The notes beneath the pieces were generated by a model. The model ran no database searches. It had not been told where the DNA came from and saw only the letters and a list, made by a program, of their open reading frames with translations. Source: Streptomyces sp. LUP30 (GTDB lineage Bacteria; Actinomycetota; Actinomycetes; Streptomycetales; Streptomycetaceae). Taken from it: a stretch of DNA of 64,000 bases. The stretch spans positions 1 to 64,000 of the forward strand of contig NZ_MJAJ01000006.1 of the NCBI RefSeq assembly GCF_001746365.1, given 5' to 3'. Shown here piece after piece: positions 7,558 to 16,552 of the stretch; position 1 is the first letter of the stretch, and the number at the start of each line of letters is the position of its first letter. The position numbers were made by a program, and so were the translations under genes.

Positions 7558-8814
7558 ATGCCCACGAGGATCCTCCCGGCCGTCGGCGACGCGGACGCGG
7601 TCCGTTCCCTCACCACCCTGCTCAGCCAGCTCCCGGACGCCGAACCGGTCACCCCGGTCGGCGACTCCACCCAGCTCGTGGACACCCTCGCCCGCCTCGC
7701 CGCGGAGTCCGTCGACGAACTGCCCGAGGTCGTCGTCGTCCACGAACGCATCGGCCCGGTACCGGCGCTGGAGCTGGTCCGCGAGGTCGCGCTGCGCTTC
7801 CCGGCGGTCGGCGTCATCCTCGTCACCACCGACGCGGGCCCCAGCCTGTTCGCCGCCGCCATGGACTCCGGCGCCCGCGGCCTGGTCACCCTGCCGCTGA
7901 GCTACGAGGACCTCGCCAACCGCGTACAGGCCGTCGCCCAGTGGTCGGTCGGCGTACGACGTCACCTCGGCCACGGCGGCGACGTGTTCACCGGCGTCGG
8001 CGGCACCGTCGTCACCGTCAGTGGCGCCAAGGGAGGTGTCGGTGCGACCCTCACGGCCGTCCAGCTCGCCCTCGCCGCACAGGCCTCCGGCCGTCCCACC
8101 GCCCTGGTCGACCTCGACCTGCAGGCCGGAGACATCGCCTCCTACCTGGACGTCCAGTTCCGCCGCTCGGTCGTCGACCTCGCCGCCATCGCCGACATCT
8201 CGCCCCGCATCCTCTCCGAGGCCGTCTTCCGCCACGACACCGGCGTCGCCCTGCTGCTCGCCCCCGGCGAGGGCGAGCGCGGCGAGGAGGTCACCGACCG
8301 CGCCGCCCGCCAGATCCTCACCGCCCTGCGCGCGCGCTACGAGGTGGTGGTCGTGGACTGCGGCGCCCAGCTCAGCGGCGCGGGCGCGGTCGCCGTCGAA
8401 CTGGCCGACCGGGCCCTGCTGGTGACCACCCCCGACGTGGTCGCCGTCCGCGGCGCCAAACGCACCGTCCGCATGTGGGACCGGCTGCAGATCCGCAAGG
8501 CCGAGGAGACGACCGTGGTCGTCAACCGCCACAGCCGCGCCACCGAGATCCAGCCCTCGCTCATCCAGAAGATCACCGGCACGACCGTCGCCGCGACCAC
8601 GGTCCCCGCCAACTTCAAGGAACTCCAGGCCGCGGTCGACGCCGGCCGCGTCCACGCCCTCGACGCCAGGGGCGCCGTCCGCCAGGCGCTGTGGGCGCTC
8701 GCCGGCGAACTGGGGCTGGTCAAGGCGCCGGAGACGGCCCTCGTGCGCAGGAGCGGCGGCCGCGGACGCGGCCCTGACCGGGGTCCGGCGGGGTTCCGGC
8801 GGCGGAGGGAGTGA
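7558..8814 (+). CDS. cpaE: CpaE/TadZ-like pilus localisation ATPase
   Basis: The 418-residue product has an N-terminal receiver-like domain (about residues 1-125, with VVVVHERIGPVPALELVREV) lacking a full set of phosphorylation residues. A MinD/ParA-type ATPase follows, with a deviant Walker A (SGAKGGVGATLTAV, in which the final GK[ST] is altered to GA-T) and the switch motif LVDLDLQAGD. CpaE/TadZ proteins place the pilus machine at the cell pole or septum. The changed Walker A lysine side suggests weak or altered ATP hydrolysis, as in some TadZ proteins. GAGAGG lies eight bases before the start. Confidence 0.86.
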   Translation: MPTRILPAVGDADAVRSLTTLLSQLPDAEPVTPVGDSTQLVDTLARLAAESVDELPEVVVVHERIGPVPALELVREVALRFPAVGVILVTTDAGPSLFAAAMDSGARGLVTLPLSYEDLANRVQAVAQWSVGVRRHLGHGGDVFTGVGGTVVTVSGAKGGVGATLTAVQLALAAQASGRPTALVDLDLQAGDIASYLDVQFRRSVVDLAAIADISPRILSEAVFRHDTGVALLLAPGEGERGEEVTDRAARQILTALRARYEVVVVDCGAQLSGAGAVAVELADRALLVTTPDVVAVRGAKRTVRMWDRLQIRKAEETTVVVNRHSRATEIQPSLIQKITGTTVAATTVPANFKELQAAVDAGRVHALDARGAVRQALWALAGELGLVKAPETALVRRSGGRGRGPDRGPAGFRRRRE

Positions 8815-8815
8815 G

Positions 8816-9250
8816 ATGACCCCACGGCAGGCGAGGGCGCGCGTGAAGGGCTTCGTGCGGAGCCTCGCGAAGGCTTCCCACGCGCGTGACCGGGGCCAGG
8901 TGACCGTCGAGTTCCTCGGCATGACACCGCTGATCATCGTGACCCTGGTGGTGGTGTGGCAGTTCGTCCTCCTGGGATACACGTACACGCTCGCGGGGAA
9001 TGCTGCCGACGAGGCGGTGCGGGCGGGGACGGCAGCCGAGCCGGGGGAGCGGGAAGCGGTGTGTCAGGAGGCGGGGACCGACAAGCTGTCCGACGCGTGG
9101 CAGGCGGACGCCGACGTGTCCTGCGGCGGCAGCGGATTCGTGACGGCCGACGTCACCCTGCACGTCCCCGTCCTCTTCCCCGGCGCCTTCAACCTGCCGT
9201 TCACCGTGCACGCTCACGCGGGCGCGGTCGAGGAAGAGGACGGCGACTGA
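8816..9250 (+). CDS. tadE: TadE-like minor pseudopilin
   Basis: The 144-residue protein has a basic N-terminus, then the prepilin-like motif DRGQVTVEFLGMTPLII, with the conserved Glu five residues after the processing point and a single hydrophobic helix. A soluble C-terminal domain with a cysteine pair follows. TadE pseudopilins are cleaved by a prepilin peptidase and are needed for pilus assembly. The start is one base after the preceding stop and follows GGAGGGAG, so translation is coupled. Confidence 0.85.
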   Translation: MTPRQARARVKGFVRSLAKASHARDRGQVTVEFLGMTPLIIVTLVVVWQFVLLGYTYTLAGNAADEAVRAGTAAEPGEREAVCQEAGTDKLSDAWQADADVSCGGSGFVTADVTLHVPVLFPGAFNLPFTVHAHAGAVEEEDGD

Positions 9251-9251
9251 G

Positions 9252-9650
9252 ATGGCGCACCGAAGGCGCGGCAGCGGGAGCGGCGGCGGGCCAGGCCGCG
9301 GGCTCGGGCGGGGGCAGGGGCGCGACCGGGGGCAGGCGGCCATCGAGTACCTGGGGTTCCTCCCGGTGCTGCTCGCCGTGGCGCTGGCCGCCGTGCAGCT
9401 CGGCCTGGTCGCCTACGGCGCCCAGCAGGCGGGGACGGCGGCCCGTACCGGAGCGCGCAGCGCGTCCCTGCACGAGGACTACGCGGGGGACTGCGCGCGG
9501 GCGGTCAGCAGCTGGCTGGACGCCGCTTGCGCGCCCGCGTACTCGGGCGACGAGGTCCGGGTCACGTCCACCGTCACCATCCCGTCCGTCATCCCCGGAG
9601 TCGGGGACTTCGAGGCCCACCGGACGGCCACGATGCCGGTCGACCACTGA
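9252..9650 (+). CDS. TadE-like minor pseudopilin, second copy
   Basis: The 132-residue product has a glycine/arginine-rich leader, then DRGQAAIEYLGFLPVLLAV with Glu at position five of the mature protein, one hydrophobic helix and a short extracytoplasmic domain with two cysteines. Sequence outside the helix differs clearly from the first TadE, so this is an old duplication or a TadF-type partner. It begins two bases after the first copy ends. Confidence 0.85.
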   Translation: MAHRRRGSGSGGGPGRGLGRGQGRDRGQAAIEYLGFLPVLLAVALAAVQLGLVAYGAQQAGTAARTGARSASLHEDYAGDCARAVSSWLDAACAPAYSGDEVRVTSTVTIPSVIPGVGDFEAHRTATMPVDH

Positions 9651-9666
9651 GGGAAGGGCATCCGAC

Positions 9667-11001
9667 ATGAGCCTGCGGGCGCGCATCACCTCCCCCGAGG
9701 AGAACGGGCGGGGCGAGGACGGTCATCTGGTCGCCTCCTACCGGACCAAGCTGCTGGAGGAGATCGACCTCGCCGAGATGAGTTCGCTGGCCGCGGCCGA
9801 GCGCCGGGCGCGCCTGGAACGGGTGCTGGGCCACATCATCAGCCGCGAGGGGCCGGTGCTGTCGACGGCGGAACGGGCCCAGCTGATCCGCCGGGTCGTC
9901 GACGAGGCGCTCGGCCTCGGCATCCTGGAGCCGCTGCTGGAGGACGCGTCGATCACCGAGATCATGGTGAACGGACCGGACGCGATCTTCGTCGAGCGCG
10001 GCGGCCGGGTGGAACAGCTACCCCTGCGCTTCGCGTCGAACGACCAGCTGATGCAGACCATCGAGCGCATCGTCTCGACCGTCAACCGGCGGGTGGACGA
10101 GACGAACCCGATGGTCGACGCCCGCCTCCCCTCGGGTGAGCGCGTCAACGTGATCATCCCGCCGCTGTCGCTCACCGGCCCCACCCTCACCATCCGCCGC
10201 TTCCCCCGCTCCTTCACCCTGCACGAGCTGGTCGGCTTCGGCTCGCTGGACGAGCAGATGCTGTACCTGCTCGCCGGGCTGGTGCAGGCGAAGTTCAACG
10301 TGATCGTCTCGGGGGCCACGGGCACCGGCAAGACGACCCTGCTGAACGCGCTCTCCGGTCTGATCCCGGAGGGCGAACGCATCATCACCATCGAGGACTC
10401 GGCGGAACTCCAGCTCCAGCAGTCCCATGTGATCCGCCTGGAGTCCCGTCCGCCGAACGTGGAGGGCAACGGCCGCATCACCATCCGCGACCTGGTCCGC
10501 AACTCCCTGCGGATGCGCCCCGACCGGATCGTGGTCGGCGAGGTCCGCGGCGGCGAGTCGCTCGACATGCTCCAGGCGATGTCGACGGGCCACGACGGCT
10601 CCCTGGCCACCGTCCACGCCAACAGCGCGGAGGACGCCCTGATGCGGCTGCAGACCCTCGCCTCGATGTCGGAGGTCGAGATCCCCTTCGTCGCCCTCCA
10701 CGACCAGATCAACAGCGCCGTGGACGTCGTCGTCCAGCTCACCCGGTTCGCCGACGGCGCTCGCCGCGTCACCGAGATCGCCCTGCTCGACAGCCACGGC
10801 GGGGAACCGTACCGGCTGGCCACGATCGCCCGTTTCAACGCCCAGCCGATGGCCGCGGACGGCCGCGTCCACGGCGCCTTCGAGTACTTCCCGCTGCCAC
10901 GCCGCACCGCGGACCGCCTGTACATGGCGAGCCAGCCGATCCCGCAGGCCTTCGGAGTGGCGCGAGCGGCACACGAACTGACGACAAGGGAAACCCGGTG
11001 A
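9667..11001 (+). CDS. cpaF: Pilus assembly ATPase CpaF/TadA
   Basis: This 444-residue GspE-type secretion ATPase powers Flp pilus extension and possibly retraction. It has an N-terminal helical domain with the CpaF block ITEIMVNGPDAIFVERGG, Walker A SGATGTGKTT (Lys222), the Asp box TIEDSAELQL, a Walker B/His-box region RIVVGEVRGGESLDMLQAM, and GHDGSLATVHAN. All catalytic features are present. It probably works with TadB and TadC, encoded directly downstream. Confidence 0.95.
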   Translation: MSLRARITSPEENGRGEDGHLVASYRTKLLEEIDLAEMSSLAAAERRARLERVLGHIISREGPVLSTAERAQLIRRVVDEALGLGILEPLLEDASITEIMVNGPDAIFVERGGRVEQLPLRFASNDQLMQTIERIVSTVNRRVDETNPMVDARLPSGERVNVIIPPLSLTGPTLTIRRFPRSFTLHELVGFGSLDEQMLYLLAGLVQAKFNVIVSGATGTGKTTLLNALSGLIPEGERIITIEDSAELQLQQSHVIRLESRPPNVEGNGRITIRDLVRNSLRMRPDRIVVGEVRGGESLDMLQAMSTGHDGSLATVHANSAEDALMRLQTLASMSEVEIPFVALHDQINSAVDVVVQLTRFADGARRVTEIALLDSHGGEPYRLATIARFNAQPMAADGRVHGAFEYFPLPRRTADRLYMASQPIPQAFGVARAAHELTTRETR

Positions 11002-11951
11002 CGCCGATGGACCTCGACACCCTGACCTCCCTCACCACCGGCGTGGCCCTCCTGACCTGCGTCCTGGCCGTCGCCGGCCTGCACGCCTACGGGCGCGGCC
11101 GGGCGCAGCGGGCGGAGCTGGTCGAACGTCTCTCCCACACCGGCCAGCTCTCCGGCGTCGGCCGTCGGCGCCGCTTCCGCGGCCTGGACCGACGGCTGCG
11201 CCGCACGACGGCCGGCCGCAAGCTGGAACTGAGGCTCGCGGCGACCGGCCTCGACGTGACGCCCGGCGAGTTCTTCGCCTGCATGCTGGCGGCGGTGGCC
11301 GGCCTGTGGCTGATCGGCCAGGCCACCCTGGCCCCCTTCTTCGGTCCGCTGGCCGGGCTCCTCGGCATCTGGGCCGCCTGGCAGTTCCTCAACTGGCAGC
11401 GCCAGAAACGCATCGAGAAGTTCATCAACCAACTCCCCGAGCTCGCCCGCATCCTGGCCAACGCCACCCACGCCGGACTCGCGCTGCGCACCGCTGTCGG
11501 CATGGCCGCCGAGGAGCTGGAGGCGCCGGCCGGTGAGGAACTGGCCAAGGTGGCCAACCAGTTGGCGGTCGGCCACTCCATGGACGACGCCCTGGGCGAA
11601 CTCGCCGACCGCCTCCCCTCCCGCGAACTCGTCGTCCTCGTCACCACCCTGGTCCTCTCCAACCGCGCGGGCGGCCAGGTCGTCGGCGCCCTGCGCAACC
11701 TGACGGAGACGCTGGAGGAACGCAAGGAGACCCGGCGCGAGGTGCGCACACAGTTGTCGCAGGTCAACACGACCGCCTACGCCGTGCCGGTGCTGGGGGT
11801 GGGCTCCCTCTTCCTGATGAACGGGGTCAAGGACGGCGCCCTGGAACGCATGACCGGCTCACCGCTCGGCCAGGGCGCCGTCATCATCGCCTTCACGCTG
11901 TACGCGGTCGGTTTCGTCCTCATCCGCCGCATGTCCCGGATCGACGTCTGA
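10998..11951 (+). CDS. tadB: Pilus platform protein TadB (type II secretion F domain)
   Basis: The 317-residue inner-membrane protein has an N-terminal membrane segment, two central hydrophobic segments (LAAVAGLWLIGQATLAPFFG, PLAGLLGIWAAWQFL), a cytoplasmic T2SF domain (NQLPELARILANATHAGLAL, NRAGGQVVGALRNLTETLEE), and a C-terminal membrane pair. GTG overlaps the cpaF stop by four bases (GTGA), so the two are translationally coupled, which is expected for an ATPase and its membrane platform. Confidence 0.93.
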   Translation: MTPMDLDTLTSLTTGVALLTCVLAVAGLHAYGRGRAQRAELVERLSHTGQLSGVGRRRRFRGLDRRLRRTTAGRKLELRLAATGLDVTPGEFFACMLAAVAGLWLIGQATLAPFFGPLAGLLGIWAAWQFLNWQRQKRIEKFINQLPELARILANATHAGLALRTAVGMAAEELEAPAGEELAKVANQLAVGHSMDDALGELADRLPSRELVVLVTTLVLSNRAGGQVVGALRNLTETLEERKETRREVRTQLSQVNTTAYAVPVLGVGSLFLMNGVKDGALERMTGSPLGQGAVIIAFTLYAVGFVLIRRMSRIDV

Positions 11952-11975
11952 GCCGCAGGGAAGGGAGCACGAACC

Positions 11976-12863
11976 ATGGAACTGCTGCTCGCGACCGTCA
12001 TGGGCCTGAGCGTCTGGGGCGTCTTCGTCGGCGTGCGCATGTACCGGGCGGACGCCAAGCTCCCCCCGGACCTGGCGCTGGCCCTGGAGATCGGCGCCAC
12101 CCGCACCGGCGCGGTCGACTCCCTCGTCGACCGGATGGGCATGCGCTACGCCCCCGCCGTACTGCGCCTCATGGGACCCAAGCAGGTGGCCAGGTACCGG
12201 CGGAAGATAGACCTGGCGGGCAACCCGGGCGGCCTGACCATCGACCGGTACGCGGCCCGGCGCGCGGTGTACGGCGCGCTGGGCGGGTTCGGCGGCCTGG
12301 TCTTCCTCCTGCAGGGCAGGATCGTCCTGGCCCTCGTACTGTTCGCGTTCGCCGCGTTCTGGACCGAGGTCGGCATCTGGGCGGCGATCCGCATCCGCAA
12401 GGACGTCATCGAGCGGACGCTGCCCGACTTCCTCGACGTCCTCGCCGTCGTGGTGAGCGCGGGGCTGGGCTTCCGGCAGGCGCTCGGCCGGGTCGCGTCG
12501 AAGTACGAGGGACCGTGGGCGGACGAGATCCGCATCACCCTGCGTCAGATGGACCTCGGCGTGAGCCGCCGCGAGGCCTTCGCCGAGCTGCGCCGCCGCA
12601 ACGACTCCGAGCAGGTCGCCATGTTCGTCACGGCGCTTCAGCAGGGCGAGGAACTCGGCGCGCCGATCGTGGACACCCTGGTCTCGATCGCCAGGGACAT
12701 GCGCCGCACGGACGCCCAGAACGCCCGCCGCAAGGCGGCCCGCGCCGTGCCCCGGGCCACCCTGATGATCACCACCTTCATGGTCCCGGCCACCATGCTC
12801 CTGCTCGGCGCGGGCCTCCTGCTCGGCTCGGGCACCGACTTCAGCCCCCTCACGGGCAACTAG
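11976..12863 (+). CDS. tadC: Pilus platform protein TadC (type II secretion F domain)
   Basis: The 295-residue second platform protein has an N-terminal membrane segment, a central membrane pair, the T2SF core (LPDFLDVLAVVVSAGLGFRQ, RNDSEQVAMFVTALQQGEEL, DTLVSIARDMRRTDAQNARR) and a C-terminal hydrophobic helix. TadB and TadC are thought to form the heteromeric membrane platform above CpaF. It has a good ribosome site (GGGAAGGGAG) and sits 24 bases after tadB. Confidence 0.93.
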   Translation: MELLLATVMGLSVWGVFVGVRMYRADAKLPPDLALALEIGATRTGAVDSLVDRMGMRYAPAVLRLMGPKQVARYRRKIDLAGNPGGLTIDRYAARRAVYGALGGFGGLVFLLQGRIVLALVLFAFAAFWTEVGIWAAIRIRKDVIERTLPDFLDVLAVVVSAGLGFRQALGRVASKYEGPWADEIRITLRQMDLGVSRREAFAELRRRNDSEQVAMFVTALQQGEELGAPIVDTLVSIARDMRRTDAQNARRKAARAVPRATLMITTFMVPATMLLLGAGLLLGSGTDFSPLTGN

Positions 12864-12880
12864 GCGAGCGGGGGACCGCG

Positions 12881-14152
12881 ATGGCGGCGATCACACGAAC
12901 GGGGGGTACCGGGACGCCCGCCCTGGAGGACGTCTCCCTCCAGGTCAACGCGCTGCAGGCGATGTGCCGGCAGGTCTTCGGGTTCCGGCTCGCGATGATC
13001 GCCGTCGCCGCGCCCCCGGCGCTCCTCAACGCCGCGCCCGGCATCGGCGTCCGGCTGGTGGGCGCGGCCGTGGTCGTCACCTTCATGGGCTCGTACGTCC
13101 TCTTCCGTGACTGGGAACGCTTCGGCCCGCTGCTGCTGCGCCACCCCTCGCTGCTGGCCGTCGACACCCTGTTCGGCGCGCTGCTGCTGATCTCCGCGGG
13201 CCCGGACACGACCCTCGCCTACGTCAGCGTCTGCACCCCGCTGCTCGCCGGCCTCGTGTACGGCTGGCGGGGCGCCGCCTGCTTCGCCTCGCTGCAGTCG
13301 CTGATCCTGCTGCTGGTCTACGCGGCCCTGCGCGCGGGCCCGGGCACCGGCGTCGCGGACCGGCTGCTGCTGCCCGGCCTCTGCGTCATCACCGGCGCGA
13401 TGGGCTCCACCCTGCGCCGGCTCATGCTGCGGTTCGGCTCGGCGACGCAGGCGCTGACCACCGTCCGGGCGCGTCTCGCCGTCACCGAGGCGGTCGCCGC
13501 GGAGCGCGCCCGGCTGGCCCGTGAGATGCACGACTCCGTGGCCAAGACGCTGCAGGGGGTGGCTCTCGCCGCGGACGCCCTGGCCCGGTCGGCGGGCTCG
13601 CCGGACATGGACCCGGCCCGGGTGCGGCAGCACGCCGACCTGGTGGCTCGCGCCGCCCGCCGCGCCGCCGCCGAGTCCCGCGAACTCCTCACCGAACTGC
13701 GCCGGGACGCACCGGACCCCACGCAGGAGATCGACGTCCTGCCCGAACTGGCGGCCCGCACCCGGGCGTTCGCCGACCGCACCGGCCTGGCCGCGAGCTA
13801 CCACGCCACGGGCGACCGTGCGACGCTGCCGGTCCCGCCCACGGTGGCCCGCCATCTGCTGACGATCACCTCGGAGGCCATGGACAACGTCCAGCGCCAC
13901 GCGGATCCCACCCACGTCGACGTCCACGCGGGCGTCCACGGCGACGCGCTGTGCATCAGCGTGTACGACGACGGACGCGGCCTGCCCGACGGCACGACGC
14001 TCGAACAGCTGCGCCGCGACGGCCACTTCGGCCTGGTCGGCATGGTGGAACGGGCCGCCGCCATCGGCGCCCGCATCCACATCGGCCGCGGCGCGCACCC
14101 CGGGGGCACCGAAGTCCGCCTGGAGCTCCCCCTCACCGGGTCCCGCCCGTGA
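12881..14152 (+). CDS. Sensor histidine kinase embedded in the Tad operon (HisKA_3 type)
   Basis: The 423-residue product has five or six membrane segments in residues about 35-190 and little extracytoplasmic sequence. A HisKA_3 dimerisation domain follows, with the phospho-acceptor in REMHDSVAKTLQG (His217), and then an HATPase_c domain (TSEAMDNVQRHADP, VYDDGRGLPDG, HFGLVGMVERAAAIGA). It probably autophosphorylates and passes phosphate to the response regulator whose GTG overlaps its stop. It starts 17 bases after tadC, in the same operon direction, so it likely senses a membrane state and controls the pilus genes. The signal is unknown. Confidence 0.92.
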   Translation: MAAITRTGGTGTPALEDVSLQVNALQAMCRQVFGFRLAMIAVAAPPALLNAAPGIGVRLVGAAVVVTFMGSYVLFRDWERFGPLLLRHPSLLAVDTLFGALLLISAGPDTTLAYVSVCTPLLAGLVYGWRGAACFASLQSLILLLVYAALRAGPGTGVADRLLLPGLCVITGAMGSTLRRLMLRFGSATQALTTVRARLAVTEAVAAERARLAREMHDSVAKTLQGVALAADALARSAGSPDMDPARVRQHADLVARAARRAAAESRELLTELRRDAPDPTQEIDVLPELAARTRAFADRTGLAASYHATGDRATLPVPPTVARHLLTITSEAMDNVQRHADPTHVDVHAGVHGDALCISVYDDGRGLPDGTTLEQLRRDGHFGLVGMVERAAAIGARIHIGRGAHPGGTEVRLELPLTGSRP

Positions 14153-14991
14153 ACGACACCCCCCACGCGAACGGAAGCCACGTCATGCCGGACCGACTGC
14201 CGCCCCCGGGCGCCGTGCACCCCCTGTTCCCCCCACCGCCCCGGCCCGCCCCCGTACGGGTGATGGTGGCCGACGACAACCCGGTCGTCCGTGCGGGTCT
14301 CGCGGCCCTGCTCCGCGACCGGGACGGCATCGCCGTCGTCGCGGAGGCGGCGGACGGCCGCGAGGCTTGCGAGGCCGCAGTCCGGCACCGGCCCGACGTC
14401 GTCCTGCTGGACGTCCGCATGCCCGGCGTCGACGGCCTCTCGGCCCTGCCCCACCTGGCCCGGATCGCCCACGTGCTGATGCTGACGTACAGCCACGAGG
14501 CCGGAGTCGTCCAGCAGGCCCTGCGCGGCGGGGCGGGGGGATATCTCGTGCACGGGGAGTTCACCGTGGAGGAGCTGGTGTCGGCGGTGCGGGACGTCAC
14601 GGTGGGCCGGGCGCACCTCACCCCGGCGGCGGCGACGGCGGTCCTGGAGCATATCCAGAAAAGTGCGACTGCACACGACGAAGCGGATCCCGTCCCCCTG
14701 TTTTCCCTGACTTCAGAGGAATCGCTTTCGCAGTTGCAATCGCCTGTGAGAGCATCGGTGGCGGAGGGTGGCGCCGGATACGCGCTCAGCGGGAGGGAGG
14801 CGGAGATCATGGATCTCATCGCGTCGGGCATGAACAACCGGCAGATCGCCGCCACCTGCTTCATCAGCGAGAAGACGGTCAAGAACCACATCAACCGCAT
14901 CTTCGCCAAGCTGCACAGCAGCAGCCGCTCCGAGGCCGCGGCCAAGTGGCTGGGGACGGTTGCGGGGGCGCCCCGGCGAGGGGTGGGGTGA
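14149..14991 (+). CDS. Response regulator, NarL/LuxR family, partner of the Tad kinase
   Basis: The 280-residue product starts with a GTG overlapping the kinase stop by four bases. A proline-rich leader of about 35 residues precedes the receiver domain (VRVMVADDNPVVRAG, phospho-acceptor Asp88 in VVLLDVRMPG). The C-terminal LuxR helix-turn-helix is YALSGREAEIMDLIASGMNN followed by RQIAATCFISEKTVKNHINR. The Ser/Thr of the receiver (LTYS) and Lys-like positions are roughly conserved. A plausible target is the separate promoter in front of the Flp pilin gene 140 bases downstream, but no operator can be assigned. Confidence 0.93.
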   Translation: MNDTPHANGSHVMPDRLPPPGAVHPLFPPPPRPAPVRVMVADDNPVVRAGLAALLRDRDGIAVVAEAADGREACEAAVRHRPDVVLLDVRMPGVDGLSALPHLARIAHVLMLTYSHEAGVVQQALRGGAGGYLVHGEFTVEELVSAVRDVTVGRAHLTPAAATAVLEHIQKSATAHDEADPVPLFSLTSEESLSQLQSPVRASVAEGGAGYALSGREAEIMDLIASGMNNRQIAATCFISEKTVKNHINRIFAKLHSSSRSEAAAKWLGTVAGAPRRGVG

Positions 14992-15039
14992 CGGGCGATG
15001 GCGACTCGGGATTGGGCCCGGCATTGGGCCCTGAGGCCC

Positions 15040-15069
15040 TTAGCCGGAACGGGCGTTCAGGCCTACGCT
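15040..15069 (+). promoter_or_regulatory. Candidate separate promoter of the Flp pilin gene
   Basis: TTAGCC and TACGCT are separated by 18 bases. Just upstream ATTGGGCCC occurs twice as a direct repeat (15011-15019 and 15023-15031), a possible activator site. A strong private promoter would make sense for the major pilin. Confidence 0.42.
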
Positions 15070-15133
15070 CAGGATGCCGACAGCGGCACCGGCGCCGAGC
15101 GAGCCGGTCACGCGACACCCGGAGGGGAACAGC

Positions 15134-15337
15134 ATGACCAACTGGAACTGGATCCACACCACCGTCGCGTACGTCCAGGCCCGCGCCGCCCGCAGCGACA
15201 GGGGCCAGACGGCGGTGGAGTACCTGGGCATCATCGCGGTGGTCGTGGCCATCGTCCTGGCGATCACGGGAACGGACATCGGGCAGACGATCTACAACGC
15301 GATCACCGACAAGATCAACGAGGTCATCTCGGGCTGA
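15134..15337 (+). CDS. flp: Flp family type IVb major pilin
   Basis: The 67-residue prepilin is the usual tiny size. A basic leader of about 24 residues ends in DRG, followed by QTAVEYLGIIAVVVAIVLAI with Glu at position five of the mature protein, then a short tail GTDIGQTIYNAITDKINEVI. The prepilin peptidase cleaves before the Gln-Thr-Ala-Val-Glu block. ATG 15134 follows GGAGGGGAA. The next gene overlaps its stop codon. Confidence 0.93.
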   Translation: MTNWNWIHTTVAYVQARAARSDRGQTAVEYLGIIAVVVAIVLAITGTDIGQTIYNAITDKINEVISG

Positions 15338-15936
15338 CGAGGTCCTCGCGGTCCGCGGACGCAGGGCAGGCCTTCCCCATCTACATCATGGTGGTGGCGG
15401 GTCTGCTCTTTCTGGCGCTCGCCTACCTCGCCGTGGGCCAGGCCGGGGCGAACCGCAACGGAGCCCAGACGGCGGCGGACGCGGCCGCGCTCGCGGCGGC
15501 CCTGGACACCAGGGACCAGCTCACCGACGAGTGGACGAGGATCGTGCGCGACCCCACCAAGTGGCAGGCCGTCTTCCATGCCACAGATGCGGTGTTCAAC
15601 GGCTGCGGGCGTGCCGACCAGCTGGCCGCCCAGAACAATGCCCGCCGACTGGGGTGCGGGCGGGCGGACGGGCTGCTTCCCGGTTACACCGTGCGTGTGG
15701 AGACCACCAACGCCGTCGGCGATTCCATAGTCCCCGGCACCGAGAACCTGCACGCGAAGGCGACCGCCACCGCGGTGATCGAACCGGCCTGCACGTTCGA
15801 GCTGCCCGGGGCCGGCCCCGCCGACGCACCGCTGCCGACGCTCAGCTGCGATGACGGCGAATGGCATCCCGACCCCGAGCACCCCGCCGACCTCCCGGGC
15901 CCCGAAGACCTCTTCGACGTCCACCTGGCCGACTGA
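15334..15936 (+). CDS. TadG-like pilus protein, probable CTG start
   Basis: The product begins DAGQAFPIYIMVVAGLLFLA after a short basic leader, the usual start of Streptomyces TadG/Rv3655c-like proteins. The helix-edge motif NGAQTAADAAALAAA follows, then a cysteine-containing extracytoplasmic region ending in an acidic tail. No ATG, GTG or TTG lies between the upstream stop and this motif. The best start is CTG 15334, which overlaps the pilin stop (CTGA) and has CGAGG ten bases upstream. ATG 15388 would remove half of the membrane motif. About 200 residues if CTG is used. Confidence 0.78.
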   Translation: MTRSSRSADAGQAFPIYIMVVAGLLFLALAYLAVGQAGANRNGAQTAADAAALAAALDTRDQLTDEWTRIVRDPTKWQAVFHATDAVFNGCGRADQLAAQNNARRLGCGRADGLLPGYTVRVETTNAVGDSIVPGTENLHAKATATAVIEPACTFELPGAGPADAPLPTLSCDDGEWHPDPEHPADLPGPEDLFDVHLAD

Positions 15937-15964
15937 GAAGCGAACGACGAGCGAAGGAAACAGC

Positions 15965-16552
15965 GTGATGAGCATGCGGTTCACGGCGAAGGCCGTCAGG
16001 AGGACGACCGCACTGACTGCTGTCGTCGGGTTGGCCCTCGGCGTGGCCGGGTGCGGCGGTGGAGGCGGCGACGACAAGCCCCCGGCGTCGGCGGCGGCGT
16101 CGGCGTCGAAAGGAGACGGCTCCGCGCCCACCGCACAGGAGGGGCAGTCCGGTGAGCCTCTGGCCGAGTTGAAGGGGCCCAGCGGCCTGCTGTTGCAGAT
16201 CACCTCTGCTCTGCGCGACTCGGGTGGCTTCGTCACCGTGACCGCGGACCTGAAGAACGACAGTGCGAAGTTGCTGACCATCCCCGCCCAACTGAGCGGC
16301 AACGAGACCGAGATCATCAGAAACGGTCGTTCGTTCGGCGGAGCGACCCTGGTGGACTCCAAAGGGAAGAAGCGTTACTACGTCCTCCGGGACACGGACG
16401 GCAGGCCCCTGACCACCACGGGCGTCTCCAGCGTCAAGTCCGGAGACTCCGTACCGGTGTTCATGCAGTTCCCCGCACCGCCCGCCGGCACCTCCGAGGT
16501 GTCGTTCCAGATGCCGATGTTCGCGCCTGCCGACATCGCGATCTCCGGGTGA
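15965..16552 (+). CDS. Secreted lipoprotein of the Tad locus
   Basis: The 195-residue product has a twin-basic N-terminus (KAVRR), a hydrophobic helix, and a lipobox LGVAGC that places the lipidated Cys near residue 30. A flexible Ala/Ser-rich linker follows, then a beta-sandwich-like domain (QITSALRDSGGFVTVTADLK and VKSGDSVPVFMQFPAPPAG). It would sit outside the membrane. GTG 15965 is chosen because GAAGGAAA lies just upstream. It is in line with the TadG-like gene (28 bases) and overlaps the OmpA-like gene start, so it belongs to the pilus operon. Function unknown. Confidence 0.82.
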   Translation: MMSMRFTAKAVRRTTALTAVVGLALGVAGCGGGGGDDKPPASAAASASKGDGSAPTAQEGQSGEPLAELKGPSGLLLQITSALRDSGGFVTVTADLKNDSAKLLTIPAQLSGNETEIIRNGRSFGGATLVDSKGKKRYYVLRDTDGRPLTTTGVSSVKSGDSVPVFMQFPAPPAGTSEVSFQMPMFAPADIAISG

